From Prauserella muralis (lineage in GTDB: Bacteria; Actinomycetota; Actinomycetes; Mycobacteriales; Pseudonocardiaceae): a stretch of DNA of 64,000 nt. The position numbers and the translations under genes are program-made. The notes beneath the pieces are model-generated. The model was not told the origin of the DNA, searched no databases, and was given only the letters and a program-made list of their open reading frames with translations. The stretch is from the NCBI RefSeq assembly GCF_003202285.1, contig NZ_MASW01000001.1:558001-622000 (forward strand), read 5' to 3'. Shown here piece after piece: positions 16,269-24,965 of this stretch (position 1 is the stretch's first letter; the number at the start of each line of letters is the position of its first letter).

Positions 16269-16291
16269 ATGCAGTCAGTGGGTGAGCGCCC

Positions 16292-16495
16292 TTAGAGAGC
16301 GCGGACCTTCTGGGCCTGCGGGCCCTTCTGGCCCTGACCGACCTCGAACTCCACCCGCTGGTTCTCCTCGAGCGTGCGGAATCCGCGGCCCTCGATCTCT
16401 GAGTAGTGCACGAAAACGTCGCCTTCGCCGCCGTCCTGGGCGATGAAGCCGAAGCCCTTTTCGGCGTTGAACCACTTCACAGTGCCTTGCGCCAC
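16292..16495 (-). CDS. cspA: Cold-shock protein (CspA family)
   Basis: A 67-residue single OB-fold nucleic-acid chaperone. RNP1 is KGFGFI and RNP2 is VFVHYSEI. The start GTG GCG CAA GGC ([10 protein letters not shown]) is preceded by GAGGAG. The end ...[12 protein letters not shown] is typical of actinobacterial Csp proteins. The 450-bp gap upstream suggests a long untranslated leader, as is common for csp genes. Confidence 0.97.
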   Translation of the reverse strand: MAQGTVKWFNAEKGFGFIAQDGGEGDVFVHYSEIEGRGFRTLEENQRVEFEVGQGQKGPQAQKVRAL

Positions 16496-16948
16496 CGTTT
16501 TACTCCTCGTTGCTGTTCCGCATGGGTGCCACCGCAGTAGCGCCCTGGCCGTCCCGGGCGGTTCCAACGAGTCGAGCAAAGAGCGCGCTTGGCTCCAGGC
16601 TCGCGTCAGAAGTTCCGCGAGTGTGAAGCCACGAACACGCAAAACGACGGCCGCCATGCAGCCTACCGGCATCTGGCCGTTTGCGAACCCCATGGGGCGA
16701 GGTTTGGTCCGACCGGGCGGATCGGCGCCAGAGGGGTTGCATAAACCCGCCGCCATCCGATCACCCCTCACAGTGGGGTGACGACAACGGTCAGCGCTGC
16801 GGTGATCCACTCACGCAACGCAGCGACACCGCCCCCAGCTACGCAAGGACCGACCCCGAAGGGTGACAGCGGTCACCTTTTTCAGGGTGCAACGAACCCG
16901 TTCCGTAAGGCGTCAGTGGGGTACACGGGGACACAAAGGGGCAGTGAC
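16496..16948. other. Leader region of cspA and of the L,D-transpeptidase gene
   Basis: About 450 bp without a gene. Two hairpins are visible. TCACCCC/GGGGTGA is at 16761-16781. GGTGAC/GTCACC is at 16862-16877, followed directly by TTTTT (16878-16882). The second looks like an intrinsic terminator on the plus strand, 67 bp before the transpeptidase start. Confidence 0.55.
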
Positions 16949-18133
16949 GTGAAAGAACAACAGAGAGTGCACAGCGGGCTACTGGCACTCGTGCTCGCCG
17001 TCGTGCTGGGACTGACGGCGTGCTCCGGGGGAACGGACACGAGTTCCGAGGAGCCGGACGCACCCGAGCGGCCGCCGGCGCCGGCCGCCACGGTCGTCGC
17101 GGAGCCGGTCAACGGCGCACAGAGCGTCGCGCCGCGCGATCCGGTCCGGGTCACGGTGAACGACGGCACCATCCAGTCGGTGGCGCTGACCAACCCGGAG
17201 GGCGAGAAGGTCAAGGGCACGCTCTCCGAGGACAAGAAGAGCTGGACGGTGGCCGAACCGCTCGGCTACAGCAAGACCTACACGTGGTCGGGCAACGCCG
17301 TGGGCAGCGACGGGCGGCAGGTGCCGATCACGGGCTCGTTCACCACCGTGACGCCGGACGCGACGCTCGGCGCGAGCTCCAACGTCGGAGACGGCAAGAC
17401 CTACGGCATCGCCATGCCGATCGCGATCAGCTTCGACGCGCCGGTGGCCAACAAGGCCGCCGTCGAGAAGGCGCTCGACGTGCGGACGACCCCGAAGACG
17501 CAGGGCTCGTGGGCGTGGCTGGAGAACGACACCTCGGTGCACTGGAGGCCCAAGGAGTACTGGCGGCCCGGTACGAAGGTCTCCGTCACCGCGAACATCT
17601 ACGGCGTGGAGCTGTCCGACGGGGTCTACGGGGCCAACGACCTGACGGTGGACTTCTCCATCGGCCGCTCGCAGATCGTGAAGGCCAACACCCAGACCCA
17701 CCGGATGGTCGTGATCCGCGACGGCAAGCAGGTGGCCGACTATCCGGTGAGCTTCGGGCTCGACTCCGACCCGGGCCGGGTCACGCGCAGCGGCACCCAC
17801 GTGGTGATGAGCAAGCACTCGACGTACTTCATGAACAACCCGGGCTACGGCTACGAGGACTTCGAGGTCAACTGGGCCGTGCGCATCTCGAACAACGGCG
17901 AGTTCACGCACGCGGCCCCCTGGTCGGTGTCCGACCAGGGGGTGAGGAACGTCTCGCACGGCTGCCTCAACCTCTCGCCCGAGAACGCGAAGGAGTACTA
18001 CGACAGCGCGCTGATGGGCGACCCGGTGGAGATCACCGGAAGCAGCCAGCAGCTGGGCCCCCGCGACGGCGACTACCACGACTGGACCTACTCGTGGCAG
18101 GAGTGGACCGCCAAGTCCGCACTGAGCCAGTGA
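16949..18133 (+). CDS. L,D-transpeptidase lipoprotein (YkuD domain, Ldt(Mt2)-like)
   Basis: This enzyme would cross-link peptidoglycan 3-3 on the outer face of the membrane. The lipobox LTAC lies in LGLTACSGGTDT. Two Ig-like domains follow (about residues 60-260, including FTTVTPDATLGA). The YkuD catalytic domain ends with SHGCLNLSPENAKEYY, carrying the catalytic Cys, with an upstream GTHVV. Its architecture and length (394 aa) match mycobacterial Ldt(Mt2). The start at GTG 16949 is supported by AAAGGGG 8 nt upstream; longer in-frame starts would bury the signal sequence. Confidence 0.95.
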   Translation: MKEQQRVHSGLLALVLAVVLGLTACSGGTDTSSEEPDAPERPPAPAATVVAEPVNGAQSVAPRDPVRVTVNDGTIQSVALTNPEGEKVKGTLSEDKKSWTVAEPLGYSKTYTWSGNAVGSDGRQVPITGSFTTVTPDATLGASSNVGDGKTYGIAMPIAISFDAPVANKAAVEKALDVRTTPKTQGSWAWLENDTSVHWRPKEYWRPGTKVSVTANIYGVELSDGVYGANDLTVDFSIGRSQIVKANTQTHRMVVIRDGKQVADYPVSFGLDSDPGRVTRSGTHVVMSKHSTYFMNNPGYGYEDFEVNWAVRISNNGEFTHAAPWSVSDQGVRNVSHGCLNLSPENAKEYYDSALMGDPVEITGSSQQLGPRDGDYHDWTYSWQEWTAKSALSQ

Positions 18134-18163
18134 CCCGGGCACGCGCCTGACGCGTCCGCGCCT

Positions 18164-18200
18164 CCGGACGCCGGGAAGCTCCGCGCTTCCCGGCGTCCGG
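18164..18200. terminator. Strong hairpin terminator after the L,D-transpeptidase
   Basis: A perfect 16-bp stem CCGGACGCCGGGAAGC (18164-18179) pairs with 18185-18200. The loop is TCCGC. It lies 31 bp after the stop codon. Confidence 0.85.
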
Positions 18201-18296
18201 CGCGTTTCGGGCAAAGTTCATCACTCGGGTGGCATGGGAAGGGAAACTTTCCGACACTGATCGTGATCCGACAGTTGATGACGAGGTGGACTTCCG

Positions 18297-19691
18297 ATGG
18301 CCGAGGGTGCCGCCCGGAGCGCGCGAGCGACGACGTACGAACCGAGCGCCGAGGACGTGCGCAAAGCCGTCGCCGGGTCGGCGATGGGCAACTGCATCGA
18401 GTGGTACGACTTCGGCGTGTTCGGCTTCATGCCGGCCATCCTCGGCCAGGTGTTCTTCAACGCCGCGAGCACCGAGGAGGGTGCACTCGCCACGTTCGCA
18501 CTGCTGGCGGTGACCTTCGTCATCCGGCCGTTCGGCAGCTTCGTGCTCGGCCCGCTCGGCGACAAGCTCGGCAGGCAGCGGGTACTGGCGCTGACGGTCA
18601 TCCTGATGTCCGGTTCCACCTTCGCGATCGGCCTGCTGCCGACCTGGGAGACGATCGGGCCGCTCGCCGCGGTACTGGTGATCGTGCTCCGCTCGCTGCA
18701 GGGCTTCTCCGCGGGCGGGGAGTACGGCGGTGCCGCCACCTTCATCGCCGAGTACGCCCCCGACCGGCGGCGCGGCTTCCTCGGCAGCTGGCTGGAGTTC
18801 GGCACGCTCGTCGGGTTCTTCCTCGGTGCCGGTGCGGTCACCCTGTCCACCGTGGTGCTCGGGCAGGACGCCATGCAGGAATGGGGCTGGCGCATTCCGT
18901 TCCTCGTCGCGGGCCCGCTCGGCCTCGTGGGCCTCTACCTGCGGACGCGGCTGGAGGACACGCCGGTCTTCCGCGAGATCGCCAAGCAGCACAAGGTCGC
19001 CAAGTCGCCGCTCAAGGAACTGTTCGCGCGGCACTGGAGGTCGATCCTGCACCTCATCGGCCTGGTGATCCTGCTCAACGTCGGCGACTGGATCATGCTC
19101 GCCTACGTCGAGACGTATCTGAAGGACGTGCTCGGCATGTCCGGCAACACCCCGCTGCTCATCGTCATGGGCGTGATCCTGGCGATGCTGGCGGTGATCG
19201 TCCCGATCGGCGGGCTGTCCGACCGCATCGGCCGCAAACCCATCCTCATGGCCTGCTGCGCCGGGTTCCTTGTCCTGCCCGTCCCGGCGTTCACGCTGAT
19301 GGAGAACAGCAAGACCGAGCAGGGCATCAACGTGGCGATGCTCGCGGGCGGGCTGGCGATGATCGGCGCCTGCCTGGTGCTCTTCCTCGCGGTGGTCGCC
19401 TCGACCCTGCCCGCCATGTTCCCCACACAGGTGCGCTACGGCGCCTTCTCCATCGGCTACAACGTCTCGACCGCCGCGTTCGCGGGCACGGCGCCCTACA
19501 TCGTGGGCTCGCTGGTGGACGCCACCGGCAACACCCTGTGGCCCGCGTTCTACCTGATGGGCGCCGCCGCGATCGCGACCGTGCCGGTGCTGTTGCTGCC
19601 GGAGACCAACGGCGTCGCGCTGCGTGACATCGTCAACTCGCGCATGGCTGTGAGCAAGACCGCCAAGGCAGGTGCCGCGACGGCGGGATAA
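18297..19691 (+). CDS. MHS-family MFS transporter (ProP/KgtP-like)
   Basis: A proton symporter with 12 predicted helices (464 aa). The family hallmark GNCIEWYDFGVFGF opens helix 1. RPFGSFVLGPLGDKLGRQ is the loop 2-3 motif. LQGFSAGGEYGGAATFIAEYAP is the MHS signature. WGWRIPFL and EDTPVF follow. Known members import betaine, proline, shikimate or dicarboxylates; the substrate here is not resolved. It lies 9 bp from the thioesterase gene and may be co-transcribed with it. Confidence 0.93.
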   Translation: MAEGAARSARATTYEPSAEDVRKAVAGSAMGNCIEWYDFGVFGFMPAILGQVFFNAASTEEGALATFALLAVTFVIRPFGSFVLGPLGDKLGRQRVLALTVILMSGSTFAIGLLPTWETIGPLAAVLVIVLRSLQGFSAGGEYGGAATFIAEYAPDRRRGFLGSWLEFGTLVGFFLGAGAVTLSTVVLGQDAMQEWGWRIPFLVAGPLGLVGLYLRTRLEDTPVFREIAKQHKVAKSPLKELFARHWRSILHLIGLVILLNVGDWIMLAYVETYLKDVLGMSGNTPLLIVMGVILAMLAVIVPIGGLSDRIGRKPILMACCAGFLVLPVPAFTLMENSKTEQGINVAMLAGGLAMIGACLVLFLAVVASTLPAMFPTQVRYGAFSIGYNVSTAAFAGTAPYIVGSLVDATGNTLWPAFYLMGAAAIATVPVLLLPETNGVALRDIVNSRMAVSKTAKAGAATAG

Positions 19692-19700
19692 CTTGGTCGG

Positions 19701-20279
19701 GTGAGCAATCCCGGACATACCTGGCCCCCGGTCGAGACCGAACCGGCTGTCCCACACGAGGACGCGCCCCCGCCCGGCAGCAAGCTCGCCATGCACTACA
19801 ACGAGTGCTTCGGGTGCGGTGACGACGTCGAGGGCGGCCTGCACATCCAGTCGGCGGTGGCCGAGGGCATGGTCGTGGTCTCACAGTTCGAGGTCACCGA
19901 CGCCCACCAGGGCGCTCCCGGCCTCGCGCACGGCGGGCTGCTGGCCTGCGCGTTCGACGAGGCGCTCGGCTCCACGGTCGGCAACCTGCTGCGCCGCCCC
20001 GCCGTCACCGGACGGCTGGAGACCGACTTCCGCAGGCCCGTTCCCGTCGGTTCGACCCTGCACATCGTGGCCAGGCTCGACGGCGTGGCCGGCCGCAAGA
20101 TCTACGTCTCGGCCGACGGCAGGCTCGACGCCGAAGACGGCCCGATCGCCGTGCAGGCACGGGCGCTGTTCGTCACGGTCGGCTTCGAGCACTTCACCAG
20201 CCACGGCCACACCGACGCGATGCAGAAGTTCCGGCAGGCGCGCACGCGGGAGCGCGAGGACTGGGACATCAACCCCTGA
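19701..20279 (+). CDS. Hotdog-fold thioesterase (PaaI-like)
   Basis: A 192-residue predicted acyl-CoA thioesterase. An N-terminal CFGCG segment is followed by the hotdog core: GAPGLAHGGLLACAFDEALG (the HGG helix), TGRLETDFRRPVPVGSTLHI and KIYVSADGRL. It starts at GTG, close behind the MHS transporter, and its TGA overlaps the ATG of the next gene (TGATG). Confidence 0.88.
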   Translation: MSNPGHTWPPVETEPAVPHEDAPPPGSKLAMHYNECFGCGDDVEGGLHIQSAVAEGMVVVSQFEVTDAHQGAPGLAHGGLLACAFDEALGSTVGNLLRRPAVTGRLETDFRRPVPVGSTLHIVARLDGVAGRKIYVSADGRLDAEDGPIAVQARALFVTVGFEHFTSHGHTDAMQKFRQARTREREDWDINP

Positions 20280-21487
20280 TGTTCTTCTTCGTCGCGATCG
20301 GCCTGATCGCCGTCGTCCATCTCTATCTGTGGAAACGCCTCGTCGCCGACACCACCCTGCCGAGGACGCGGGCCCGCAGGCTGGGCACCGGGGTGCTCGT
20401 GGCCCTGGTGGCGATCATGGTCGCCGCGCTGGCACTGGGCACGAGCATCGACCCGGACCTCGCCCAGTGGTTCGCCTGGCCCGGGTACCTCTGGCTGGCG
20501 CTGTTCTTCTACCTGCTGCTCGGCCTGCTGATCCTCGAACTGCCGCGCCTCGCCCTGCGGCGCTGGGTGCGCCGTGGGGAGCAGCGGGAGACCACCGGGG
20601 CCGGCACCGCCGCGGCGAACGGGCAGGGCGAGCCCGCCGAGGCTCCCGCGGGTGTCAGCAGGCGGCTGGTGCTCGCGCGTGGCTCGGCGGCCGTGGCCGG
20701 GGTGGCGGCGGCCGGGCTCACCGGCTACGGCATGACGGTGGCGCTGGGGCCGCCGACCGTCACCAGCGTCACGATGCCGCTGCGCAGGCTCGATCCGCGG
20801 GCCGCGGGCTGCCGGATCGCGCTGATCAGCGACGTGCACCTCGGCCCGATCACCGGCCGGGCCTTCACCGAGCGGATCGTGCGGCTGGTCAACGAGCAGC
20901 GGCCGGACCTCGTGGCCATCGCGGGCGACCTCGTGGACGGCGAGGTCGAGCACCTTGCCGAGGCCGCGGAGCCATTGGCCGGGCTGCGCAGCACCCACGG
21001 CACGTTCTTCGTCACCGGCAACCACGAGTACTACTCGGGCTACGAGGAGTGGGTGGAGCACGTGCCCACGCTCGGCATCCGCCCGCTGCGCAACGAGCAC
21101 GTCGACATCGAGCACAACGGCGGCGTGTTCCACCTGGCGGGCATCAACGACCACACGGGCTACCAGTGGCAGGACGCGGGAGACGTCGGAAAGGCCGTGC
21201 GGGGCAGGGACGCCGACCGCGCCGTGGTGCTTGTCGCCCACCAGCCGGTCGACGTCGGCAGCGCGGCCGGGCACGACGTGGACCTCATGCTCGCCGGGCA
21301 CACGCACGGCGGGCAGCTCACGCCGTTCGAGCTGATCGTGAGCCTGCAGCAGGGCGCGGTCGCCGGGTCCTACCAGGTCGGCGGCACCCGGATGTACGTC
21401 ACGCGCGGCGCCGGGTTCTGGGGACCGCCGGTGCGCGTGGGCGCGCCCCCGGACATCACGATCGTCGAGCTGACCGCCGCTACGTGA
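20279..21487 (+). CDS. Membrane-anchored metallophosphoesterase
   Basis: A 402-residue calcineurin-like phosphoesterase. Three hydrophobic helices (about residues 1-95) and a twin-arginine-like VSRRLVLARGSAAVAG segment precede the catalytic domain. Metal-binding motifs are ISDVHLG, AGDLVDG, VTGNHEYY and AGHTHGGQLTP, in the expected order. The substrate is unknown; relatives (YkuE type) act on the lipid or nucleotide phosphates of the envelope. The 3' end overlaps the convergent pknG end by 8 bp. Confidence 0.92.
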   Translation: MFFFVAIGLIAVVHLYLWKRLVADTTLPRTRARRLGTGVLVALVAIMVAALALGTSIDPDLAQWFAWPGYLWLALFFYLLLGLLILELPRLALRRWVRRGEQRETTGAGTAAANGQGEPAEAPAGVSRRLVLARGSAAVAGVAAAGLTGYGMTVALGPPTVTSVTMPLRRLDPRAAGCRIALISDVHLGPITGRAFTERIVRLVNEQRPDLVAIAGDLVDGEVEHLAEAAEPLAGLRSTHGTFFVTGNHEYYSGYEEWVEHVPTLGIRPLRNEHVDIEHNGGVFHLAGINDHTGYQWQDAGDVGKAVRGRDADRAVVLVAHQPVDVGSAAGHDVDLMLAGHTHGGQLTPFELIVSLQQGAVAGSYQVGGTRMYVTRGAGFWGPPVRVGAPPDITIVELTAAT

Positions 21488-23987
21488 GGGTGCGCGGGCG
21501 AATGGCGTTGGCCTTGTCCACCAGCTCGATCCGCGCCTCGGCGCTGGTCGCCAGCCGGGCCAGTGCCCGGTAGCAGCGTTCCAGGCCGAACCGCAGGTCC
21601 CGCTCGGCGAGGTTCCAGCCGAGCACCGTCGCGCCGGGCAGCTCCGGACCGCCACGCTGGCGGGTCGCGTCGGAGCAGACCCACTCGAACGCCGCCTCCA
21701 GCACCTCGGCGGCCAGCCGGGTCCTGCGTTCGGCGTCGAGCGCGAGCCGTTCCAGCCGGTCGGCGGCCTCCACGAAGTCCCGCTCGCCCACGGCCTGCCC
21801 CGGCCTGCCGCCGGTCACCCGGGTCTTGATCTTGATCGCGGCGACCTGGGCGGCCACGTGGTGTGTCGACGACGGCGGCACCGACTCCAGCACCTCGATG
21901 GCGCTCGCCCTGGCTCCCTGCGCGAGGTACACCCTGGCCAGCCCGAACGCCGCGCTCACGTACGAGCGGTCGGTGCGCCACACCAGCTCGTACAGGCGCG
22001 ACGCGGGGAAGTAGTCGCCGACCGCCTCCGAGCTGAACGCCAGCGCCAGTTTCGGCGCCAGCTCGCCGGGCAGCTCGTCGTACACCGCGTCGAAGGCCAC
22101 GTGGGCGACCCTGGGCCTGCCGCCCGCCAGCTCGATCAGTCCGCGGTACCAGTCGATGCGCCAGTCGTGCGGGAAACCGGCCTTGATCGCCAGGTACTGG
22201 GCGGCCTGCAGCTGCCTGCTCGCCTCGGCCAGCTCGCCGAGCTCGATCCGGGCACGCACGATGCGCAGCCGCACCTCGATCGACTCCCGCGGCGCGGTGG
22301 CGAGTGCCTCGATGGCCGTCTTCGGGTCGGCCGAGACGGTCGCGGCAAGCACACCGGCACCGACGTCGTCGGTGTGGATCTGCGGAATCGGCAGCCCGGC
22401 CACCACCTCGCCCGCGTCCGGAAGCGGCACGCTCTGGCCGGGCTCGGGCACCACCATGTCCACGCCGAAAGTGTTGGTCTCGGGGCCGAACACGTTCGAA
22501 GGGGCGGGCCGCTGCTTGCCGGTGCCGAGCGACATGATCTCGCGCAGCACGCCGGTGAGCTGGTCGGCCATGTCCTCGGCGGAGAAGAACCTGCGGTCGG
22601 GGTCGGCGTGCGTCGCCCGGCGCAGGAAGCGGTAGTAGGAACCGAACAGCCGGAACAGCGGCACGTCGTCCGGGCTCGGCAGCGTCGTCTTGTACTTGGT
22701 GGTGTAGCCGGTGAACTCGAAGCTCAGCACCGCCAGCGTGCGGCCGACGGTGAACAGGTCCGACGCCACCGACGCGCCCCGCGTCGCCAGCTCGGGCGCG
22801 CTGTAGCCGGTGGTGAAGAACAGCGGGCTGGAGTAGTCGTCCATGCGGCGCACCGCGCCGAGGTCGATCAGCTTCAGCTGCTCGTGGGTCTGGATCACGT
22901 TGTCCGGCTTGAGGTCGCAGTAGAGCAGTCCCTGGCTGTGCAGGTACCCCAGCGCGGGCAGGATCTCCAGGCCGTAGGCGATGACCTGGCCGACCGGCAG
23001 CGGCTCGGGCCTTCCCGTCTCGCGGTGGTGCGCGAGCGCGAGCTGGCGCAGCGACTGCCCGCCGACGTACTCCATGACGATGTAGCCCACGGAGTTGCCG
23101 GTGTCCGGGTCGGGGTGCTGGACGAAGTTGTAGATCTTGACGATGTTCGGGTGCTCGACCTCCGCGAGGAACCGCGTCTCGTTGACGGCGGCGGCCATTG
23201 CGGTGGCGTCACCGGTGTCGATGAGTCCCTTCAGGACGACCCAGCGGTCGCTCACGTTGTGGTCCTGCGCGAGGTAGATCCACCCGAGGCCGCCGTAGGC
23301 GAGCGCGCCGAGCACCTCGTACTGACCGCCCACCAGCTCGTTCGGGCGCAGCTTCGGGCGGAACGAGAAGCGCGCGCCGCAGTTGTCGCAGGTGCCCTCC
23401 GGCTCGCCGGGCCTGCCGTTGGTGCCCCGGCCGACCTTCGCGCCGCAGCTGCCGCAGAACCGCTTCTCCTCGGAGACCATCGGATCCCGCAGCACCGCCG
23501 ACGCCGGGTCGCGGTACGGCACGGGCGGCACCTCCACCAGGCCCGCGCCGAGCCTGCCGCGCCGCGAGGTCCGCGAGCCGGTGCGGCGTGACGTGCCGGG
23601 GAACGCGCCCGAGCCCGTGCCGGGCCCGGTGCCCGGCCCCGTGCCGGGCGCGAGGCCGTCGCTGGTGCTGGGCGGCAGCACGCTCTCGGTGCCCGGATCG
23701 GGCAGGGTGCCCGGCCCGCTGGGCTCGGGTGGCGGCGAGGGCGGCGTGATGCTCTCGGTGCCCGGCGCGGCGGCGAGCACGCTGGTGGGCTGCGGTTCCT
23801 CGCCCGTCTGCCACAGGGGGCGCATCAGCTGGGTGTCCGCGGGCGCCACCGGCGGCTGCTGCGGTTGCCGGGGCTGCTGCGGGGCAGGTGCCAAGCCCGC
23901 CGGCACGTCCGGCGGCTGTCGCCGGCCGCTGGACTCCGGACCGTCGTCCGGCGCGGCGTGCCGAGGACGCCGGGGCTCATCCGACAC
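21480..23987 (-). CDS. pknG: Serine/threonine protein kinase PknG
   Basis: An 835-residue soluble kinase controlling 2-oxoglutarate/glutamate metabolism through GarA/OdhI phosphorylation in relatives. A long Pro/Gly-rich N-terminus (about 1-170, with GTGPGTGPGTGSG) is followed by a rubredoxin-like metal site (FCGSCGAK, C178/C181, and CDNCGA, C200/C203). The kinase domain has K253 in VVLKGL, catalytic loop YCDLKPDNV and LIDLGAVRR in place of DFG. The C-terminus is TPR repeats. The domain order matches mycobacterial PknG. It is the last gene of a glnX-glnH-pknG unit. Confidence 0.97.
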   Translation of the reverse strand: MSDEPRRPRHAAPDDGPESSGRRQPPDVPAGLAPAPQQPRQPQQPPVAPADTQLMRPLWQTGEEPQPTSVLAAAPGTESITPPSPPPEPSGPGTLPDPGTESVLPPSTSDGLAPGTGPGTGPGTGSGAFPGTSRRTGSRTSRRGRLGAGLVEVPPVPYRDPASAVLRDPMVSEEKRFCGSCGAKVGRGTNGRPGEPEGTCDNCGARFSFRPKLRPNELVGGQYEVLGALAYGGLGWIYLAQDHNVSDRWVVLKGLIDTGDATAMAAAVNETRFLAEVEHPNIVKIYNFVQHPDPDTGNSVGYIVMEYVGGQSLRQLALAHHRETGRPEPLPVGQVIAYGLEILPALGYLHSQGLLYCDLKPDNVIQTHEQLKLIDLGAVRRMDDYSSPLFFTTGYSAPELATRGASVASDLFTVGRTLAVLSFEFTGYTTKYKTTLPSPDDVPLFRLFGSYYRFLRRATHADPDRRFFSAEDMADQLTGVLREIMSLGTGKQRPAPSNVFGPETNTFGVDMVVPEPGQSVPLPDAGEVVAGLPIPQIHTDDVGAGVLAATVSADPKTAIEALATAPRESIEVRLRIVRARIELGELAEASRQLQAAQYLAIKAGFPHDWRIDWYRGLIELAGGRPRVAHVAFDAVYDELPGELAPKLALAFSSEAVGDYFPASRLYELVWRTDRSYVSAAFGLARVYLAQGARASAIEVLESVPPSSTHHVAAQVAAIKIKTRVTGGRPGQAVGERDFVEAADRLERLALDAERRTRLAAEVLEAAFEWVCSDATRQRGGPELPGATVLGWNLAERDLRFGLERCYRALARLATSAEARIELVDKANAIRPRTLT

Positions 23988-24005
23988 TGCTACCTCCAGG
24001 GGATG

Positions 24006-24965
24006 TCACTGGTACGTGGGGGCAGGCGGGCTCGCGGGCCCCAGCCGGTCGAGCAGCCACCTGTTGTAGCTGCTCTGCCAGGGGCCGTTGCGAACCTTCT
24101 CCAGCACGGCGTTGACGTAGCGCACCATGTCCCCGTTCTCCTTGGGGATGCCGATGCCGTACAGCTCGTCGGTGAACCGCTCGCCCACGATCTTCGTGGT
24201 GGGGTCCTGCTCGGCCATCCCGGCGAGGATGGTGTCGTCGGTGGAGACGGCCTCGACCTGGCCCTGCTGGAGCATCACCAGGCAGTCGGACCAGTCGTCG
24301 ACCGACACCGGGATCGGCTTCGGCTCGGCGTTGGCGATGTTCTTCAGCGACGTGGAGGCCTTGGCCGCGCAGACCCGCTTGCCGCCGAGGTCCTCGACCC
24401 CGTCGACCTTCGAGTTCTTCTCCACCAGCACGCGCTGCCCGGCGACGTAGTACACGGTGGAGAAGTTGATCTCCTGCAGCCGCTCGCAGGTGACCGAGAA
24501 CGTGCGGACGACGAGGTCCACCTCGCCGTTCTTCAGCGCGGGGATGCGCTGCGCCGAGGTGATCGCCTTGAACTGGACGGCCTCCGGGTCGCCGAGCAGT
24601 TCCCTGGCGATCTCCTTGGCGATGTCGATGTCGAAGCCCTCCAGCATGCCCGTGGTCGGATTGCGGAAGCCGAACAGGAAGGTGTTCTGGTCCACGCCGA
24701 CGACCAGATGCCCGCGGTCGCGGATCGCGTCCATTGTGGACCCGGCGGGGACGCTGGGGTTCGGGGCGAGGCTGGCGGTCGGGTCACAGTTCTCCTCCGC
24801 CGAGCCGCTGTCCTCGACGGCCGTCTCGACGGCGGCGTTGGCAGGCATCGGCGGCCGCACCGAGCCGACCGGCGCCGGATCCACCGGCGCGCCCGGCGAC
24901 CCGCAGGCCGCGAGCAGCAGGGCGAGCAGGAGCAGCGGCACGCCGTGCCGTTTCGGATTTCTCAT
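24006..24965 (-). CDS. glnH: Glutamate/aspartate-binding lipoprotein GlnH
   Basis: A 319-residue extracytoplasmic amino-acid sensor. The lipobox is LLAAC in LLLALLLAACGSPG. The solute-binding family 3 domain begins DRGHLVVGVDQNTFLFGFRN, with TGMLEGFDIDIAKEIARELLG and CAAKASTSL. In mycobacteria GlnH binds Asp/Glu and signals through GlnX to PknG. There is no adjacent ABC permease or ATPase, which supports a sensory role. Its ATG overlaps the TGA of glnX. Confidence 0.94.
   Translation of the reverse strand: MRNPKRHGVPLLLLALLLAACGSPGAPVDPAPVGSVRPPMPANAAVETAVEDSGSAEENCDPTASLAPNPSVPAGSTMDAIRDRGHLVVGVDQNTFLFGFRNPTTGMLEGFDIDIAKEIARELLGDPEAVQFKAITSAQRIPALKNGEVDLVVRTFSVTCERLQEINFSTVYYVAGQRVLVEKNSKVDGVEDLGGKRVCAAKASTSLKNIANAEPKPIPVSVDDWSDCLVMLQQGQVEAVSTDDTILAGMAEQDPTTKIVGERFTDELYGIGIPKENGDMVRYVNAVLEKVRNGPWQSSYNRWLLDRLGPASPPAPTYQ

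Noticed and set aside
17020-19844. Several long Arg/His-rich frames opposite or alongside the L,D-transpeptidase and MHS transporter genes
   Set aside because: No motif or ribosome site. The true genes in these positions have complete, recognisable domains.
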